Below are positions 44,801 to 53,138 of a DNA stretch of 64,000 bases, piece after piece. A program made the position numbers and the translations under genes. The first letter of the stretch is position 1, and every line of letters begins with the position of its first letter. The notes beneath the pieces are model-generated. The model saw only the letters and a program-made list of their open reading frames with translations, was not told the DNA's origin and made no database searches. Source of the DNA: Bacteroidia bacterium (GTDB taxonomy: Bacteria > Bacteroidota > Bacteroidia > Chitinophagales > Chitinophagaceae); contig JAUHYD010000001.1 in NCBI GenBank assembly GCA_030426665.1, forward strand, positions 124,001-188,000, read 5' to 3'.

Positions 44801-45525
44801 CCGGTGATAAGCGGTGTAGTTGTTGCTGTAACTATTACTGTAGCAGTTGCCTGACAGCCAGTCGGAAGCGTATGGGTCAATGTAGTTACACCCACACTGC
44901 CCCCCAGCAAAGGGCTCCCCCATCCAGCTACACTTGCTATCGAAGGATTGGCGGTACTCCACGTGCCTCCTCCTAACCAGGCAAGCTCCATATAACTACC
45001 CTCACAAACAACGATAGTATCCGGCAAGGATGGGAGTGGATATACCGTTACCATTTTAGTCTTGTAACATCCTGATGGCACTGTATACGTAATAGTTGAA
45101 TTACCGGGAGCAACCCCGGTAACTACTCCGGTAACAGCATCTACCGATGCGTTTCCACTACTGCTTGCCCAAGTACCACCGGGAGTAGCATTTCCTAAAA
45201 ATGTAAATGAGCCGTGACACACTGAAGAAGGACCGGTGATTGAGCCCGGTAATGCGTTTATTGTAACCACAGCTGCAACATGCTCTGCGCCCACGGTATA
45301 CGTAATGGTTGCGGTACCCGGGTCAATGCCCACAACTACACCGGATGCAGAACCAACGGTTGCGACAAACAAACTGCTGCTACTCCAGATACCGCCCGGG
45401 GTGGCGCTCGACAAAGTCGCAGCACTTCCTAAACAAACAGAAAGGTCGCCAGTAATCGGGTCAACTGCCGCAGAAGCAATAAAGGACAGGCAAAAGAGAA
45501 CAAGGGTAATAATTTGCTTTTTCAT
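38809..45525 (-). CDS. Giant Big2/Ig-like repeat protein with T9SS type A sorting domain (2238 aa)
   Basis: Signal peptide 1-20 (MKKQIITLVLFCLSFIASAA). Then about 16 Ig-like repeats of 70-76 residues (ITG..VC.G, PGG.WSSS, G.ATITYT), a cysteine-rich unit (CGMSCQWQYADGEGWANISG), a PKD-like segment (SITTYFGDGTSDTTPLAAPG), the domain CRTMSVAFYHDNNSNCVFD, a DUF11/DUF7619-like region (YDPNDIVVTPEGYILSC, LQYRVRFENMGNDTAYNIHI), two more Big2 repeats, three Ig-like units (PTYQW...) and a C-terminal type A sorting domain (MLAPNPNQGGFSLKGKVGG to LRFVVNR). It is expected to be secreted by the T9SS and used as a large surface protein. The next gene upstream is its shorter relative. Confidence 0.9.
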   Translation of the reverse strand: MKKQIITLVLFCLSFIASAAVDPITGDLSVCLGSAATLSSATPGGIWSSSSLFVATVGSASGVVVGIDPGTATITYTVGAEHVAAVVTINALPGSITGPSSVCHGSFTFLGNATPGGTWASSSGNASVDAVTGVVTGVAPGNSTITYTVPSGCYKTKMVTVYPLPSLPDTIVVCEGSYMELAWLGGGTWSTANPSIASVAGWGSPLLGGSVGVTTLTHTLPTGCQATATVIVTATTTPLITGSLGVCIGSYTTLANATPGGTWATSAPGVATIDGTGLVTSVAIGTAGVTYTPPGIGCPRHSVVTVNPLPAPIVGADAICNLASSVYTSTSLGGIWSTGNPAIVTIGLTNGVAIAHTLDTVDITYTLSTGCQRSKSVYGILAPYAISGPDEVCVGETITLSNPIGGGVWSSSNPAVVSVDFLSSGFIGVTPGTATLTYVLSTGCYSTHTVSVNTLSTPITGALGLCSATGTTLANATPGGVWSSSNTSVAIVGSTGFVNGAGTGTAVISYSTPLSCTATAVVSVNGLTGISGEGYVCIGGTTTLSHSVDGGSWSSDDPSVVTVDATTGEVTGVTAGTATITYTSSCGTYTKPITVIVAIPEIVGVDAFCESTFTAYTNAAPGGTWSGHMPLVISSDGVAAGLLPGTSTITYTLAGCGSVTKAVTVHPIAPPITGPYQVCVGSAAVYTSSATGSTWSVADGESASIDASTGLLLASEAGGVIIKNTLTTGCVGSRYVTVNPNPSDVSGSPVVCVGSSVVYNSSSPGGIWTSADPSIAAVNSLGVVSGVAAGTATLAYTLATGCRATSVVSVQPAVGGSITGATSVCLGNSISLSHPISGGTWTSASSSRVSINPGTGEAVGVGIGTTTVSYFPTAGCYSTSTITVAGPAAIYGSANVCTGYTTTFTNATSGGTWSSSDAAVASVDVSGVVTGVSPGTALISYALPCGTATRTVSVSATSPLITGDASLCVASSSELHNAFPLGTWSSSNTSVATIHPSLGTISPLTAGTVTFSYTYSFCPAQTKGATVNPLPADITGGTSVCVGASLMLANDTPGGVWSSPESTIVSVDAATGVIFGLSPGTATISYTSIAGCSKSMTEYVNPAPVTEGGSALCVGGTLTLSTTIPGTWSGSDAVATVYDGGLVTGLTAGSAVLTITANGTGCIRTHTVTATSLCSGMPGASVAVAEDTSICAGAVAELSLSGIEVGCGMSCQWQYADGEGWANISGATNTNYSAIVSDTRAFRCGVTCIASHLTRYSSPVTVHTTFSIADHSIVATPDVSCGASHFHISTCGASHDLSITTYFGDGTSDTTPLAAPGLSEAEIYHTYASPGTYSIKHVLSKDTVAIDSVTFSYDYNYCRTMSVAFYHDNNSNCVFDVASEFLNTVPIVTEIDSNGVPIDTITAISGFYKKVYGIPGTVYGFRVLSAAGGATLSPCVIGGILYDTISIYTNTYATKFIPVICDAVTGHDLSVVTSMVCRPNMATGNIVVSNARCQPVAPTVTFTFSPKYSFYYSNISPSSVVGNTVTWNLGSLSSTAVSLRNISVSLRRLGGSAAWLPLGDTIHSQVSVGPTAGDLNTANNVEVRLDTVRAGYDPNDIVVTPEGYILSCTELQYRVRFENMGNDTAYNIHILDTLSEFLDPGTLEPVIASAPMNISILYEGGYTIARFDFPNINLADSSHPDENKGVVYFKIKARNGLADNTIIRNRAGIYFDYSPVVMTNEVANETGLPPIQGTDSVCAGAEVVFSNPMQGGVWASANSGADVVGGLVSGVTYGMDTISYTTATSCVSQTRTREIFVNEVPVVAAIMGVSPLCAGDADTLTNATANGEWSSEAPSVAVVSGVGIVSASSFGTTIVSYIVSNTCGVGYDTATVHVDSLLTPAVSVTADYTGVLCAGTSVVFTAHPTNEGTAPIYTWLVNGSVVTSGTDTFAVTPADADNVAISLESNAVCATIDVVSDNITVVVTDNVLPSVGISSAHSGAVCQGDAVTFMATATGAGTAPTYQWVNNGTVAGGGSTYTYVPVNGDEVYCRLMSSLPCLIEDTVVTGITTLSVDSAYIPVVSLDATPGFTIVDGQYDTLIATVTGAGSTPTYQWRINSVDVPGATSNVFVSNSLSNGDSVTCFVTGSGVCAYHSFNSVYINVTSLGISSLSAGANLMLAPNPNQGGFSLKGKVGGQLPESATIEITNLLGQKMYVQDVVVSSGLVDVRIDLPDQLANGVYILTLRAGNQNNMLRFVVNR
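39893..45462 (-). repeat. Big2-type coding repeats of the 2238-aa protein (16 units at 42005-45462, two at 39893-40342)
   Basis: Units of about 210-225 bp in frame; the first 16 are contiguous, and two more lie after the DUF7619-like region. Amino-acid identity between units is moderate, with the pattern VC.G...PGG.WSS..P.V..V kept. Confidence 0.75.
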
Positions 45526-45648
45526 AAGGCATTGTTTTAGGTAAAATAAAAACTGGTATCAATTTGTTACACACCTTCAATTAGCTGTGTGCCACTACAT
45601 AAAATACCGCTTGCTTCTATCTACCTTTCACTTGCCATTACAAAATGT

Positions 45649-48600
45649 CTACCTGTTCACTACAAAGCGGAATAATTTATTTTCATTGTCTGAGCGCAAA
45701 CTCAGTATATACATACCATTTGCCAAATTCTCCGGCATATGAATTTCTTCGTTCAACTTCCCATCAACACCGGTAACAGTATGGCTCGTAAACACTACTT
45801 TCCCAACTACATCGTGTATGCTAATAGCTACTGTCTTGTTGCTCAGCTTTCCAATATTTCCCGTCAATTTGAAGCCCCCCATATTGGGGTTCGGAAACAG
45901 TCGAACTTCGCTTACGTCCATTACGCTTGCTACCCCTAAAGGAGAAACAGCAATGTACACGGAATTAAACGAACTTATCTGACACACACCATCACCTATC
46001 ACCTGACAAGTAACAGAATCATAATCGTTGAACGTACTGCTGGTAAATGTATTGGTGGTCGCGCCTAAAATAACAGTACTATTGACTATCCACTGATATT
46101 CTGGTGACGGGCCAGCACCGGTAACGGTGGCGTGCAACGTCAGGGGAGAACCCGCCTCAACGGAAAGGCCGGGGGCAATCGGGTCAATGGAAACAATAGG
46201 AATATATAGAGGGTCCACCACCATATTAATGTCGGTGCTATTAACCGTATCTGCCAGGCGACATAAGAAATCGCTACCCATACGACAGTACACCACATCT
46301 CCACTTGCAGGTACATAAACATAGGTATCTCCCGAACCAGATAGAGAACCGTTTACAAACCACTTGAATCCCGGGGTGGTACCACCTAAAAACGGCATTG
46401 CTGTAAACGTCACCGGCAGACCTTCGCAGGCAGTATCATCAGGGGAGATCATAACATTTGCAACCGGTGTACCTGTTGGTATAACAATGAGCTCCATAGT
46501 GTCAGAGGCTATCGACGGAATAGCGCATGCAGCGGTACTTCCAATCACCAGACTCAATGTATCACCATCGGTAGGTACATAAGTATAGCTCGTATCTCCG
46601 CTCACAATTGAACTGTTCACCATCCATGAATAGGCTGGCGTAACCCCACCATGAGTAGACACCCCTCTAAAAACAACAGGAGCACCAACACAGGATGAAT
46701 CGCCCGCGCTGGAAACAATAGTTACTCCCGGAGTTACAATCGGGTTTACAGTCATTATTCTTGTGGCTGACCTGGACGTACATGCATTGCTAACAGTAAA
46801 ACTGATAGTCGCTGTTCCCGCTAACAGTCCATCTACTTCACCAGCTACTACCGTTGCCGTATCCGGGTCGCTACTTGACCAAATGCCGCCGGGCGTCAAA
46901 GAGCGCAGTGTGTCAGAAGAACCGATACAGGCAAAAGCCGAACCAGTAAGCGGTGCTACACCAATCGTGTTTGTCACTTCGTTTGTCATCACAACGGGAT
47001 TACCGTCAAAATATATTCCTACTCTATTCTTGATTTCAGTACCATCAACTAAAGCATCTTTTGCCTTGATATTAAAAATGAACATCCCGTTACAAAGGTT
47101 ATGGTAGGACGAGTCCAGCAACTTAATATTAGGGAAGTCAAATCTGGCAATATTTCTCACACCGTCATTAATAACAGACACATTCATGGCTGCAGAAGCG
47201 ATTTCGACTTCCAATGTTGATGGATCTAATCCATCGGAAAGCGTATCGAGGACGTATATGTTATGGGCAGTATCATTTCCAGTATTTTCGAACCTTACTT
47301 TGTATTGCAATCTGTCGCATGGCAATACATGGCCTTCAGGTTTAACAGCGATGTCATTCGGGTCAAAAGAGCTTTTTACGGTATCTACCCTGTTGATAAT
47401 ATTATTAAACGGGTTCAGGTCTCCCAATGTCGGTGTAACAGAAATTGTGGTGTTGATAGTATCTCCGGTCGGCAGGAGCGGAAAAGTAGACATAGGTCTT
47501 TCTAAACGAACGTGTATTGACCTAACAGCTTCAGCATCCAACGTCCCCAAATTCCACGTTATTACGTTACCAACAACCGAGGTTGGTACCGGGAAGGTGT
47601 ACGAATACAATGGATAGTAACCGTACTTAGAATTTACCTTGAGCGTAACAATTGTAGGAGTTGCCGGGTTGCAATATTGGTTACTTACAAGGATATCAAA
47701 AACCTGAGTATGTCTGCCTGTTGCCGCTGTAGCTTCAACCCTTACGTCGAAATCGGTAGAAGCCCCGCAACCTACTCCAAAATATTTTGCTTGATAAGTG
47801 TTAGCGAATGCAGTAATAGTATCATAAATAACACCAGCTGCAGGACACGTAACAGCCAATGCGCCACTTCCTGCTACAGAGATGGGAGTAAAGGCATATA
47901 CCGTGCCCGGCACTCCATGTGCTTTATAATAAAAACCACTTGTTGCAACAATAGTGTCAATCGCCACGCCGTTTGAGTCTACCCGTGTTGTAACTGCAGT
48001 CAGGTTGCTTACATCGCCTGTATCGTAGATACAGTTGCTATTTGCATCAAAATAAAACTTAACCGGCAAAGTTCGGCAATAGTCATAGTTGTAATCGAAT
48101 ATTGCAGTATCTACTTCTGCTGACCCGTTGAGCAATATTTGCTTAATGGTGTAAGTACCCGGCAATGTATATGTGTGATATAAATCGACATCGCTAAGCG
48201 TGGTGGTAGACAAAGCATTAGTATCCACACTTCCGTCCCCAAAATATGTAACAACCCTAAAAGCAGAAGAAACGCCACATGCTGCCACATAAAAATGTGT
48301 GGCATCGCATGTTGTACTAGGAGCGCCAACTATGTCGTTCGCTCCAAACTCAAAATCAATACCTACATATATAGGCCCGGAAAAGGCACTGGTGCCACCA
48401 GACGGACACGATATAGAACAGCGATAAAAGTATGCAGAGGTCGGGTAGTATGTATATGGAACGGTATTGGCACCTGAAAGGTTACTCCATCCTAAGCCAT
48501 CTGTTGAATACTGCCATTGAATGACGTGTCCGCAAGCAGGTACATAAGCCGGCAGGTCTAATACGAGCGGGAGCCCGCTACACACTACGCTTGGGCTAGC

Positions 48601-49563
48601 AGCAACGACACCTGTAACAGGGGTAACAGAACACATATTGTTCACCGTTACAACTTTTGTTACTGTCCCGCACGTACTAACGGTATAAGAAATAGTTGTC
48701 GTCCCGGACACTAATCCGGTAACCACGCCCGAGGCATCTACTGTAGCCACAGAAGGTGTCGTGGACGACCATGTTCCTGTAACGCCGGGAGTACCTCCTA
48801 AAGCAGTTGTTGTTCCCGGACACAGAGATGCAGTACCGGATATTGGTGCAGGCGTTGTGTTGACTGTTAAAACTCTTGTAGCAATACAGCCGGAAGGTGC
48901 CACATAAGTTACTGTCGTAGTACCGACACTATTTCCGGTAGCAACACCAGATGCATCAATACTGGCAATAGCAGGTGCATCTGTAGCCCATGTACCACCG
49001 GGGTCAGCGTGACTAAGTAATACTGCTAAACCAGTACAAACCGTTGCAGTACCAGTAATAGGAGCAATAGTTGATGGCACAACCGTTACCACAGTTGTTG
49101 TCGAACACCCGGCAAGACGGTATGAAATGACAGCAGTACCCAATGAAACACCAGTCAACGAACCACTTGTTACAGAAATTGATGCAATAGCTGGGCTAGA
49201 GGAAGTCCATAGACCACCAAGCGGAGCTCCTGAAAGAGCGACAGAGCAACCAATACCTATCGATACTGGTCCCGAAGAAATCACCGGCACCGGATTCACG
49301 GTCACCGTTGCACTGGCAATGTCAGTGCCATCAGTGTACTGAATAACCGCAGTCCCCAATGATAGCCCGGAAACAACACCCGAACTTGCATCTACAGTTG
49401 CAACTGACAAGTTCGAGCTGGACCACGTTCCACCCGATACGCTATTGCTGAGCGTAGTAGTAGATCCGTTACAGACTATGAAAACACCAGTGATAGGAGG
49501 TAAGGCAGCATTTGCAGTTAAAGAAAAAACAAAAAAAGATAATGTAAGAATAAGGTATCTCAT
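45649..49563 (-). CDS. Large Big2/Ig-like repeat protein with T9SS type A sorting domain (1304 aa)
   Basis: Paralogue of the 2238-residue protein with the same domain order but fewer repeats. Signal peptide 1-19 (MRYLILTLSFFVFSLTANAA), four Big2 repeats, a cysteine-rich unit (CGHVIQWQYSTDGLGWSNLSG), a PKD-like segment (VVTYFGDGSVDTNALSTTTL), CRTLPVKFYFDANSNCIYD, a DUF7619-like region (FDPNDIAVKPEGHVLPCDRL), one more Big2 repeat, Ig-like units and a type A tail (RLFPNPNMGGFKLTGNIGKL to LFRFVVNR). It lies 123 bp upstream of the longer gene on the same strand, a likely tandem duplication followed by change in repeat number. Confidence 0.9.
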   Translation of the reverse strand: MRYLILTLSFFVFSLTANAALPPITGVFIVCNGSTTTLSNSVSGGTWSSSNLSVATVDASSGVVSGLSLGTAVIQYTDGTDIASATVTVNPVPVISSGPVSIGIGCSVALSGAPLGGLWTSSSPAIASISVTSGSLTGVSLGTAVISYRLAGCSTTTVVTVVPSTIAPITGTATVCTGLAVLLSHADPGGTWATDAPAIASIDASGVATGNSVGTTTVTYVAPSGCIATRVLTVNTTPAPISGTASLCPGTTTALGGTPGVTGTWSSTTPSVATVDASGVVTGLVSGTTTISYTVSTCGTVTKVVTVNNMCSVTPVTGVVAASPSVVCSGLPLVLDLPAYVPACGHVIQWQYSTDGLGWSNLSGANTVPYTYYPTSAYFYRCSISCPSGGTSAFSGPIYVGIDFEFGANDIVGAPSTTCDATHFYVAACGVSSAFRVVTYFGDGSVDTNALSTTTLSDVDLYHTYTLPGTYTIKQILLNGSAEVDTAIFDYNYDYCRTLPVKFYFDANSNCIYDTGDVSNLTAVTTRVDSNGVAIDTIVATSGFYYKAHGVPGTVYAFTPISVAGSGALAVTCPAAGVIYDTITAFANTYQAKYFGVGCGASTDFDVRVEATAATGRHTQVFDILVSNQYCNPATPTIVTLKVNSKYGYYPLYSYTFPVPTSVVGNVITWNLGTLDAEAVRSIHVRLERPMSTFPLLPTGDTINTTISVTPTLGDLNPFNNIINRVDTVKSSFDPNDIAVKPEGHVLPCDRLQYKVRFENTGNDTAHNIYVLDTLSDGLDPSTLEVEIASAAMNVSVINDGVRNIARFDFPNIKLLDSSYHNLCNGMFIFNIKAKDALVDGTEIKNRVGIYFDGNPVVMTNEVTNTIGVAPLTGSAFACIGSSDTLRSLTPGGIWSSSDPDTATVVAGEVDGLLAGTATISFTVSNACTSRSATRIMTVNPIVTPGVTIVSSAGDSSCVGAPVVFRGVSTHGGVTPAYSWMVNSSIVSGDTSYTYVPTDGDTLSLVIGSTAACAIPSIASDTMELIVIPTGTPVANVMISPDDTACEGLPVTFTAMPFLGGTTPGFKWFVNGSLSGSGDTYVYVPASGDVVYCRMGSDFLCRLADTVNSTDINMVVDPLYIPIVSIDPIAPGLSVEAGSPLTLHATVTGAGPSPEYQWIVNSTVILGATTNTFTSSTFNDYDSVTCQVIGDGVCQISSFNSVYIAVSPLGVASVMDVSEVRLFPNPNMGGFKLTGNIGKLSNKTVAISIHDVVGKVVFTSHTVTGVDGKLNEEIHMPENLANGMYILSLRSDNENKLFRFVVNR
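48640..49503 (-). repeat. Four tandem Big2-type coding repeats in the 1304-aa protein
   Basis: Four contiguous units (ITGVFIVC, SSGPVSIG, ITGTATVC, ISGTASLC), each about 215 bp. Confidence 0.7.
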
Positions 49564-49699
49564 AAACTATATTGTTGGAAAGGATGTAAGATTTTGCAAT
49601 CGATAGCAACACCCACATGAGTTAAGGCGCAATTCTACCGACATTTGTTAGTCACAAAACAAATAAATAGCTTTTGCAAAAATACTTAAACAAATGGTA

Positions 49700-50461
49700 C
49701 TATACGTCTACAGATGTTAAAACATCTTCGGGAAGAGCAACAATCTCCCGCCCTTGCAGGCGTGGAATTATCGGGTGTATATCCGGCGTGACGCAGTATT
49801 CCATATCTGCCTGTAAGCCGTAACCTGATAATCTACGATAGTGTGAACCATCTTTCAAAAAATTAATGAAATCTCCGCCACCGGATGAATGATACAGGTG
49901 TCTTGCAGCTCTTGCAGCATCGCAATCGATATCGAAATAGGATTCTAACTGATTGATAACAGCACCGGCGAATAAAGTGTCCTCAAGGTTAAACCGATCT
50001 TTCCACGACGCGCAACCAAGTAGTACGTTCTTGCCCTGAGCCTTGAGATAGCTACTAAGTGCCGACAAATTGTGAAAAGAGCCAATTACAATTTCGTCGG
50101 CATCCTTTATCATGTGCAACAGTCGGGTACCATTGGTGGTAGTAAGCACAAGTGTTTTACCGGCAATGAACTCGCGCGGGTATTCCATAGGCGAATTTCC
50201 GAACTGCAAACCTTCTGCAACTTTACCATCTCGCTCGCCGGCGGTAAGACTATTTGGAATTTCAGCACCTATCGCAATACAGTCAGCAACCGATGCAACC
50301 GGAATAACGCACTTTGCGCCGTTGTGCAACGCTGTTGTGATAGTAGACGTTGCTCTGAAAATGTCTATTATAACGACAATAGCACCTTTTGTATTATACA
50401 AATGCAAAAGTGCAGGTGACAAGCATACTTCTAGGATTGGTTTCTCCACATTCATCATCAA
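49700..50461 (-). CDS. 2-phosphosulfolactate phosphatase family protein (ComB)
   Basis: 253 residues of the ComB fold: VVIIDIFRATSTITTALHNGAK near the N terminus, GERDGKVAEGLQFGNSP, LVLTTTNGTRLL, GCASWKDRFNLEDTLFAGA and a C-terminal YCVTPDIHPIIPRLQG. In methanogens ComB removes phosphate from 2-phospho-3-sulfolactate on the way to coenzyme M; bacteria without coenzyme M keep homologues, possibly for sulfolactate metabolism or sulfonolipid synthesis, which is inference. It lies after the gldN terminator on the same strand, so it is probably a separate unit. Confidence 0.88.
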   Translation of the reverse strand: MMMNVEKPILEVCLSPALLHLYNTKGAIVVIIDIFRATSTITTALHNGAKCVIPVASVADCIAIGAEIPNSLTAGERDGKVAEGLQFGNSPMEYPREFIAGKTLVLTTTNGTRLLHMIKDADEIVIGSFHNLSALSSYLKAQGKNVLLGCASWKDRFNLEDTLFAGAVINQLESYFDIDCDAARAARHLYHSSGGGDFINFLKDGSHYRRLSGYGLQADMEYCVTPDIHPIIPRLQGREIVALPEDVLTSVDV

Positions 50462-50499
50462 ACCAAATTATCAGAAAGGGTAAGCATATACTGTTTTAT

Positions 50500-50526
50500 T
50501 AAAAAGCCCCCGTTTTGCGGGGGCTT
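50500..50526 (-). terminator. Intrinsic terminator of the gldKLMN operon
   Basis: On the minus strand AAGCCCCCG, CAAAA, CGGGGGCTT then TTT; a perfect 9-bp GC-rich stem, 25 bp after the gldN stop. Confidence 0.88.
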
Positions 50527-50550
50527 AGTACTTTAAATCGGTGAATTAAA

Positions 50551-51486
50551 TTAATACACCCACATATCATGTTCTTTATTGAAAATCTCTTCAGCCGCAC
50601 GTTGACCTTCGTACAAAACTTCCATCTTGTTCAAATGTTCTTTGAAGCGTTCTCCGTAAGCACCGCTTGTTGTACCATAAGGGTTGCTGACTTTAGTAAT
50701 TCTACTTGCAAATTGCCTAGCTTCAAAAAATTCATCCCAAGTAGGGCGGAACATTTCATTATTGGGATTGTAAACCTCATAATTAGCAAGCAATCCACGA
50801 ATATCAGGATAGTATAACCAGAACATAGCCTGAGGACCACGGTATACTCCGTCATCGCCATATATATCTCTAACCGGAGCGATACCAACAATACGAACCA
50901 CCATCTGACCCAGATTCCTATCAAAAATCCAGTCTTCTTTGATCCTGTATTTAGTAATAGTTTCCGGTCTGAAATCCGTAATCCTGATCTGCATGATATC
51001 TTCACCGGTAATTGGATCAAAAACCGGCACGGTATCGCGCTTTCCAGCTACTTGCTCCATAAGCTGTTCTTTAGTGAGAACAGTAGTGAAACGATCATCA
51101 AATACACTGTAAGCTACAATCTTGCCTTTCTTAATAGCATCAATCAGAATCTCAATAAACATACCACCACCTGTATGTTCGTCACCGGCATATCGGAAGG
51201 CAACATTTTGTTTCTGACGAGTGTCTATCTCACGCCAAACACGCTTCTTCCACAATATGTCTGACTCTCTGATATAAGACCAAGGAATGGGTTGTCTGAC
51301 TCTGTCTTTCATCGGAATACGGTCATACGCTCCATCCGGAGTGCGTGACGGCAACCAATTCTTTTGTACACCCGTTGATGAACCGGCAACCATAGGATCC
51401 ACTGACCCTGATTGCGCGAACACTGCACTGCCAGACATAATCAGTGATAAAGCAAGTGTAAGTTTGAATGAATGCAGAATAGTCAT
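50551..51486 (-). CDS. gldN: T9SS/gliding protein GldN (PorN)
   Basis: 311 residues with a signal peptide (cleaved near VFAQ, residue 25). Family motifs: IPWSYIRESDILWKKRVWREID, DTRQKQN, GKIVAYSVFDDRFTTVLT, YRIKEDWIFDRNLGQMVVRI, IAPVRDIYGDDG, QAMFWLYYPDIR and a DEFFEARQFASRI segment. GldN/PorN binds the outer-membrane lipoprotein GldK/PorK to form the periplasmic ring of the type IX secretion system. It is the last gene of the gldKLMN operon, 28 bp after gldM. Confidence 0.95.
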   Translation of the reverse strand: MTILHSFKLTLALSLIMSGSAVFAQSGSVDPMVAGSSTGVQKNWLPSRTPDGAYDRIPMKDRVRQPIPWSYIRESDILWKKRVWREIDTRQKQNVAFRYAGDEHTGGGMFIEILIDAIKKGKIVAYSVFDDRFTTVLTKEQLMEQVAGKRDTVPVFDPITGEDIMQIRITDFRPETITKYRIKEDWIFDRNLGQMVVRIVGIAPVRDIYGDDGVYRGPQAMFWLYYPDIRGLLANYEVYNPNNEMFRPTWDEFFEARQFASRITKVSNPYGTTSGAYGERFKEHLNKMEVLYEGQRAAEEIFNKEHDMWVY

Positions 51487-51514
51487 ATTACTCTGAAAAT
51501 TTTTACTAAGTTAA

Positions 51515-53083
51515 TTAATATAACGATAACAATATAGAAGCCAGGTTTCTTTCTTTTCCATCAGGCCCTACCGCCTTGATATCTTCAATGAACACTTTGT
51601 CACCTGCTTTTGCACGTCCCTTCCATTGTGTAATATCCGGATTATCCGTAAAACGTGTTCCGACATTATTTGCAGCTTTGAAAGGTCCTACTATATCGCC
51701 ACCTTTAGGAAGCATTGAATAAGAGAATGATACAATTCTAAATTTAGCATCAAATTCGAAATTTTCCAAAACAGCAGCGGGCGCAATCTGAATACGGAAA
51801 GTAGAAGCTTGCATTCTTCCACCCGGCGTACCTCCTACCTGAGCAACAGGATCCGGAATTTTCTTAACACGCACTTCCATACCACCGACGGTTTTTACCG
51901 GACCATCCTTGGTTTTAGCTTTGATAGCAACCTGTATTTTCCCTACTTTGCTAACACGAATGTTGTAGTGCCCTTTTACAGATGAGTCTCTGATTACGGC
52001 TCCAGGTATGTCCAATGATACATCCTCTACAGAGTAACCTGCCGCAGCAACGGTTACCGGGTTATCAACCCCAATATAGAATACGTTCATTTTATCAAGT
52101 TGCATAGAAGCACCGGTAGTACCTACCATGTATTCAAACTTCCAATCCTTTTCTATAGGGCCGGCTTCTGTTTCTAAAACAATCTTTCCTCGAACAGTCT
52201 GCAACCCGGTTCCATGAGCTATTGTTTCCCAAGGCACGATACCGTTTTTTGCCTCTTTTACTGAACCGCCACCACTCATACCTTTAACAACCGGCTTATT
52301 GCTTTTGTTAAACGCAGCCAATAGGATTGCCGCTTCAATCTTGTCGCCATCCAGCGCATAGCTGGTTGTAGGCACCGCAACTGCAGCAATAGTATCGAAC
52401 TTGATGTCTTTTAAGTGAGCCTCATCAAAAAGCTTGTTGATGATCAGCGACTGCGTACTACGAACGTCATTGACAAACTTAGAGAACAGTGCAATAGAAG
52501 CTATCGCAGGCATGTGCTCAAAGTTTTCAATGCTCCAATCAGCTTTAGGGTTGTGGTCATTTGCAGTTGCAGGGACAATGTCCAATGGAATTGTTCTCGC
52601 GATTGCAGCAGAGTCACTAGGTTTCACCTGCTCTAACATGAACTGACGCAATTTCAGAATCTCTTTCCGAAGTGAGTCACCACCTTTCTTTTCTACTAAG
52701 AGGTGGGTTGTCGCATCAATATTGTCCATTTTGTCCGGCATGGTAGTATCCTCTTCAGAATACCCACCAGCTTCCATTACAATCCGGTGTTTCCAATCCT
52801 GAAGGTAAGCAACCATTGCGTTAGAACGTTTCACCACCTCATCCGCTTTTTCGCGATATGGTCTCACCTTATCTCTTTGTCCCGGAGCTTCCTCGTTGGC
52901 TTTTATCTGCGCGTACACCTCGTTAGTCTTCTGCTCGATTGACTTGTTAGATCGATCGATGCTTGTACTTAACGTCTTGAAGGCGTTAAGGATTTCGTTT
53001 GATACATTTAGGGCCAACAGTGCTGTCAACACCAAATACATCAGGTTGATCATTATCTGCCGCGGCTCTTTAGGTATAGACAT
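51515..53083 (-). CDS. gldM: T9SS/gliding motor protein GldM (PorM)
   Basis: 522 residues starting MSIPKEPRQIMINLMYLVLTALLALNV: one N-terminal membrane segment, then a long periplasmic part with a helical region (SIDRSNKSIEQKTNEVYAQI) and beta domains (GKIVLETEAGPIEKDWKFEYM, DNPVTVAAAGYSVEDVSLDI, IQVAIKAKTKDGPVKTVGG). GldM forms with GldL the rotary motor that powers T9SS export and gliding, and reaches across the periplasm to the GldK/GldN ring. The length agrees with the family (about 515-525). Confidence 0.96.
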   Translation of the reverse strand: MSIPKEPRQIMINLMYLVLTALLALNVSNEILNAFKTLSTSIDRSNKSIEQKTNEVYAQIKANEEAPGQRDKVRPYREKADEVVKRSNAMVAYLQDWKHRIVMEAGGYSEEDTTMPDKMDNIDATTHLLVEKKGGDSLRKEILKLRQFMLEQVKPSDSAAIARTIPLDIVPATANDHNPKADWSIENFEHMPAIASIALFSKFVNDVRSTQSLIINKLFDEAHLKDIKFDTIAAVAVPTTSYALDGDKIEAAILLAAFNKSNKPVVKGMSGGGSVKEAKNGIVPWETIAHGTGLQTVRGKIVLETEAGPIEKDWKFEYMVGTTGASMQLDKMNVFYIGVDNPVTVAAAGYSVEDVSLDIPGAVIRDSSVKGHYNIRVSKVGKIQVAIKAKTKDGPVKTVGGMEVRVKKIPDPVAQVGGTPGGRMQASTFRIQIAPAAVLENFEFDAKFRIVSFSYSMLPKGGDIVGPFKAANNVGTRFTDNPDITQWKGRAKAGDKVFIEDIKAVGPDGKERNLASILLSLY

Positions 53084-53138
53084 TAGTTATCTTTTACTAT
53101 TTAGTTAGTAATATTTTAATTATATACACTATATTCTT

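Noticed and set aside
49700-50461. Inferring coenzyme M synthesis from the ComB homologue
   Set aside because: The other pathway genes are not in the window and Bacteroidota do not make coenzyme M; the homologue alone is weak evidence.
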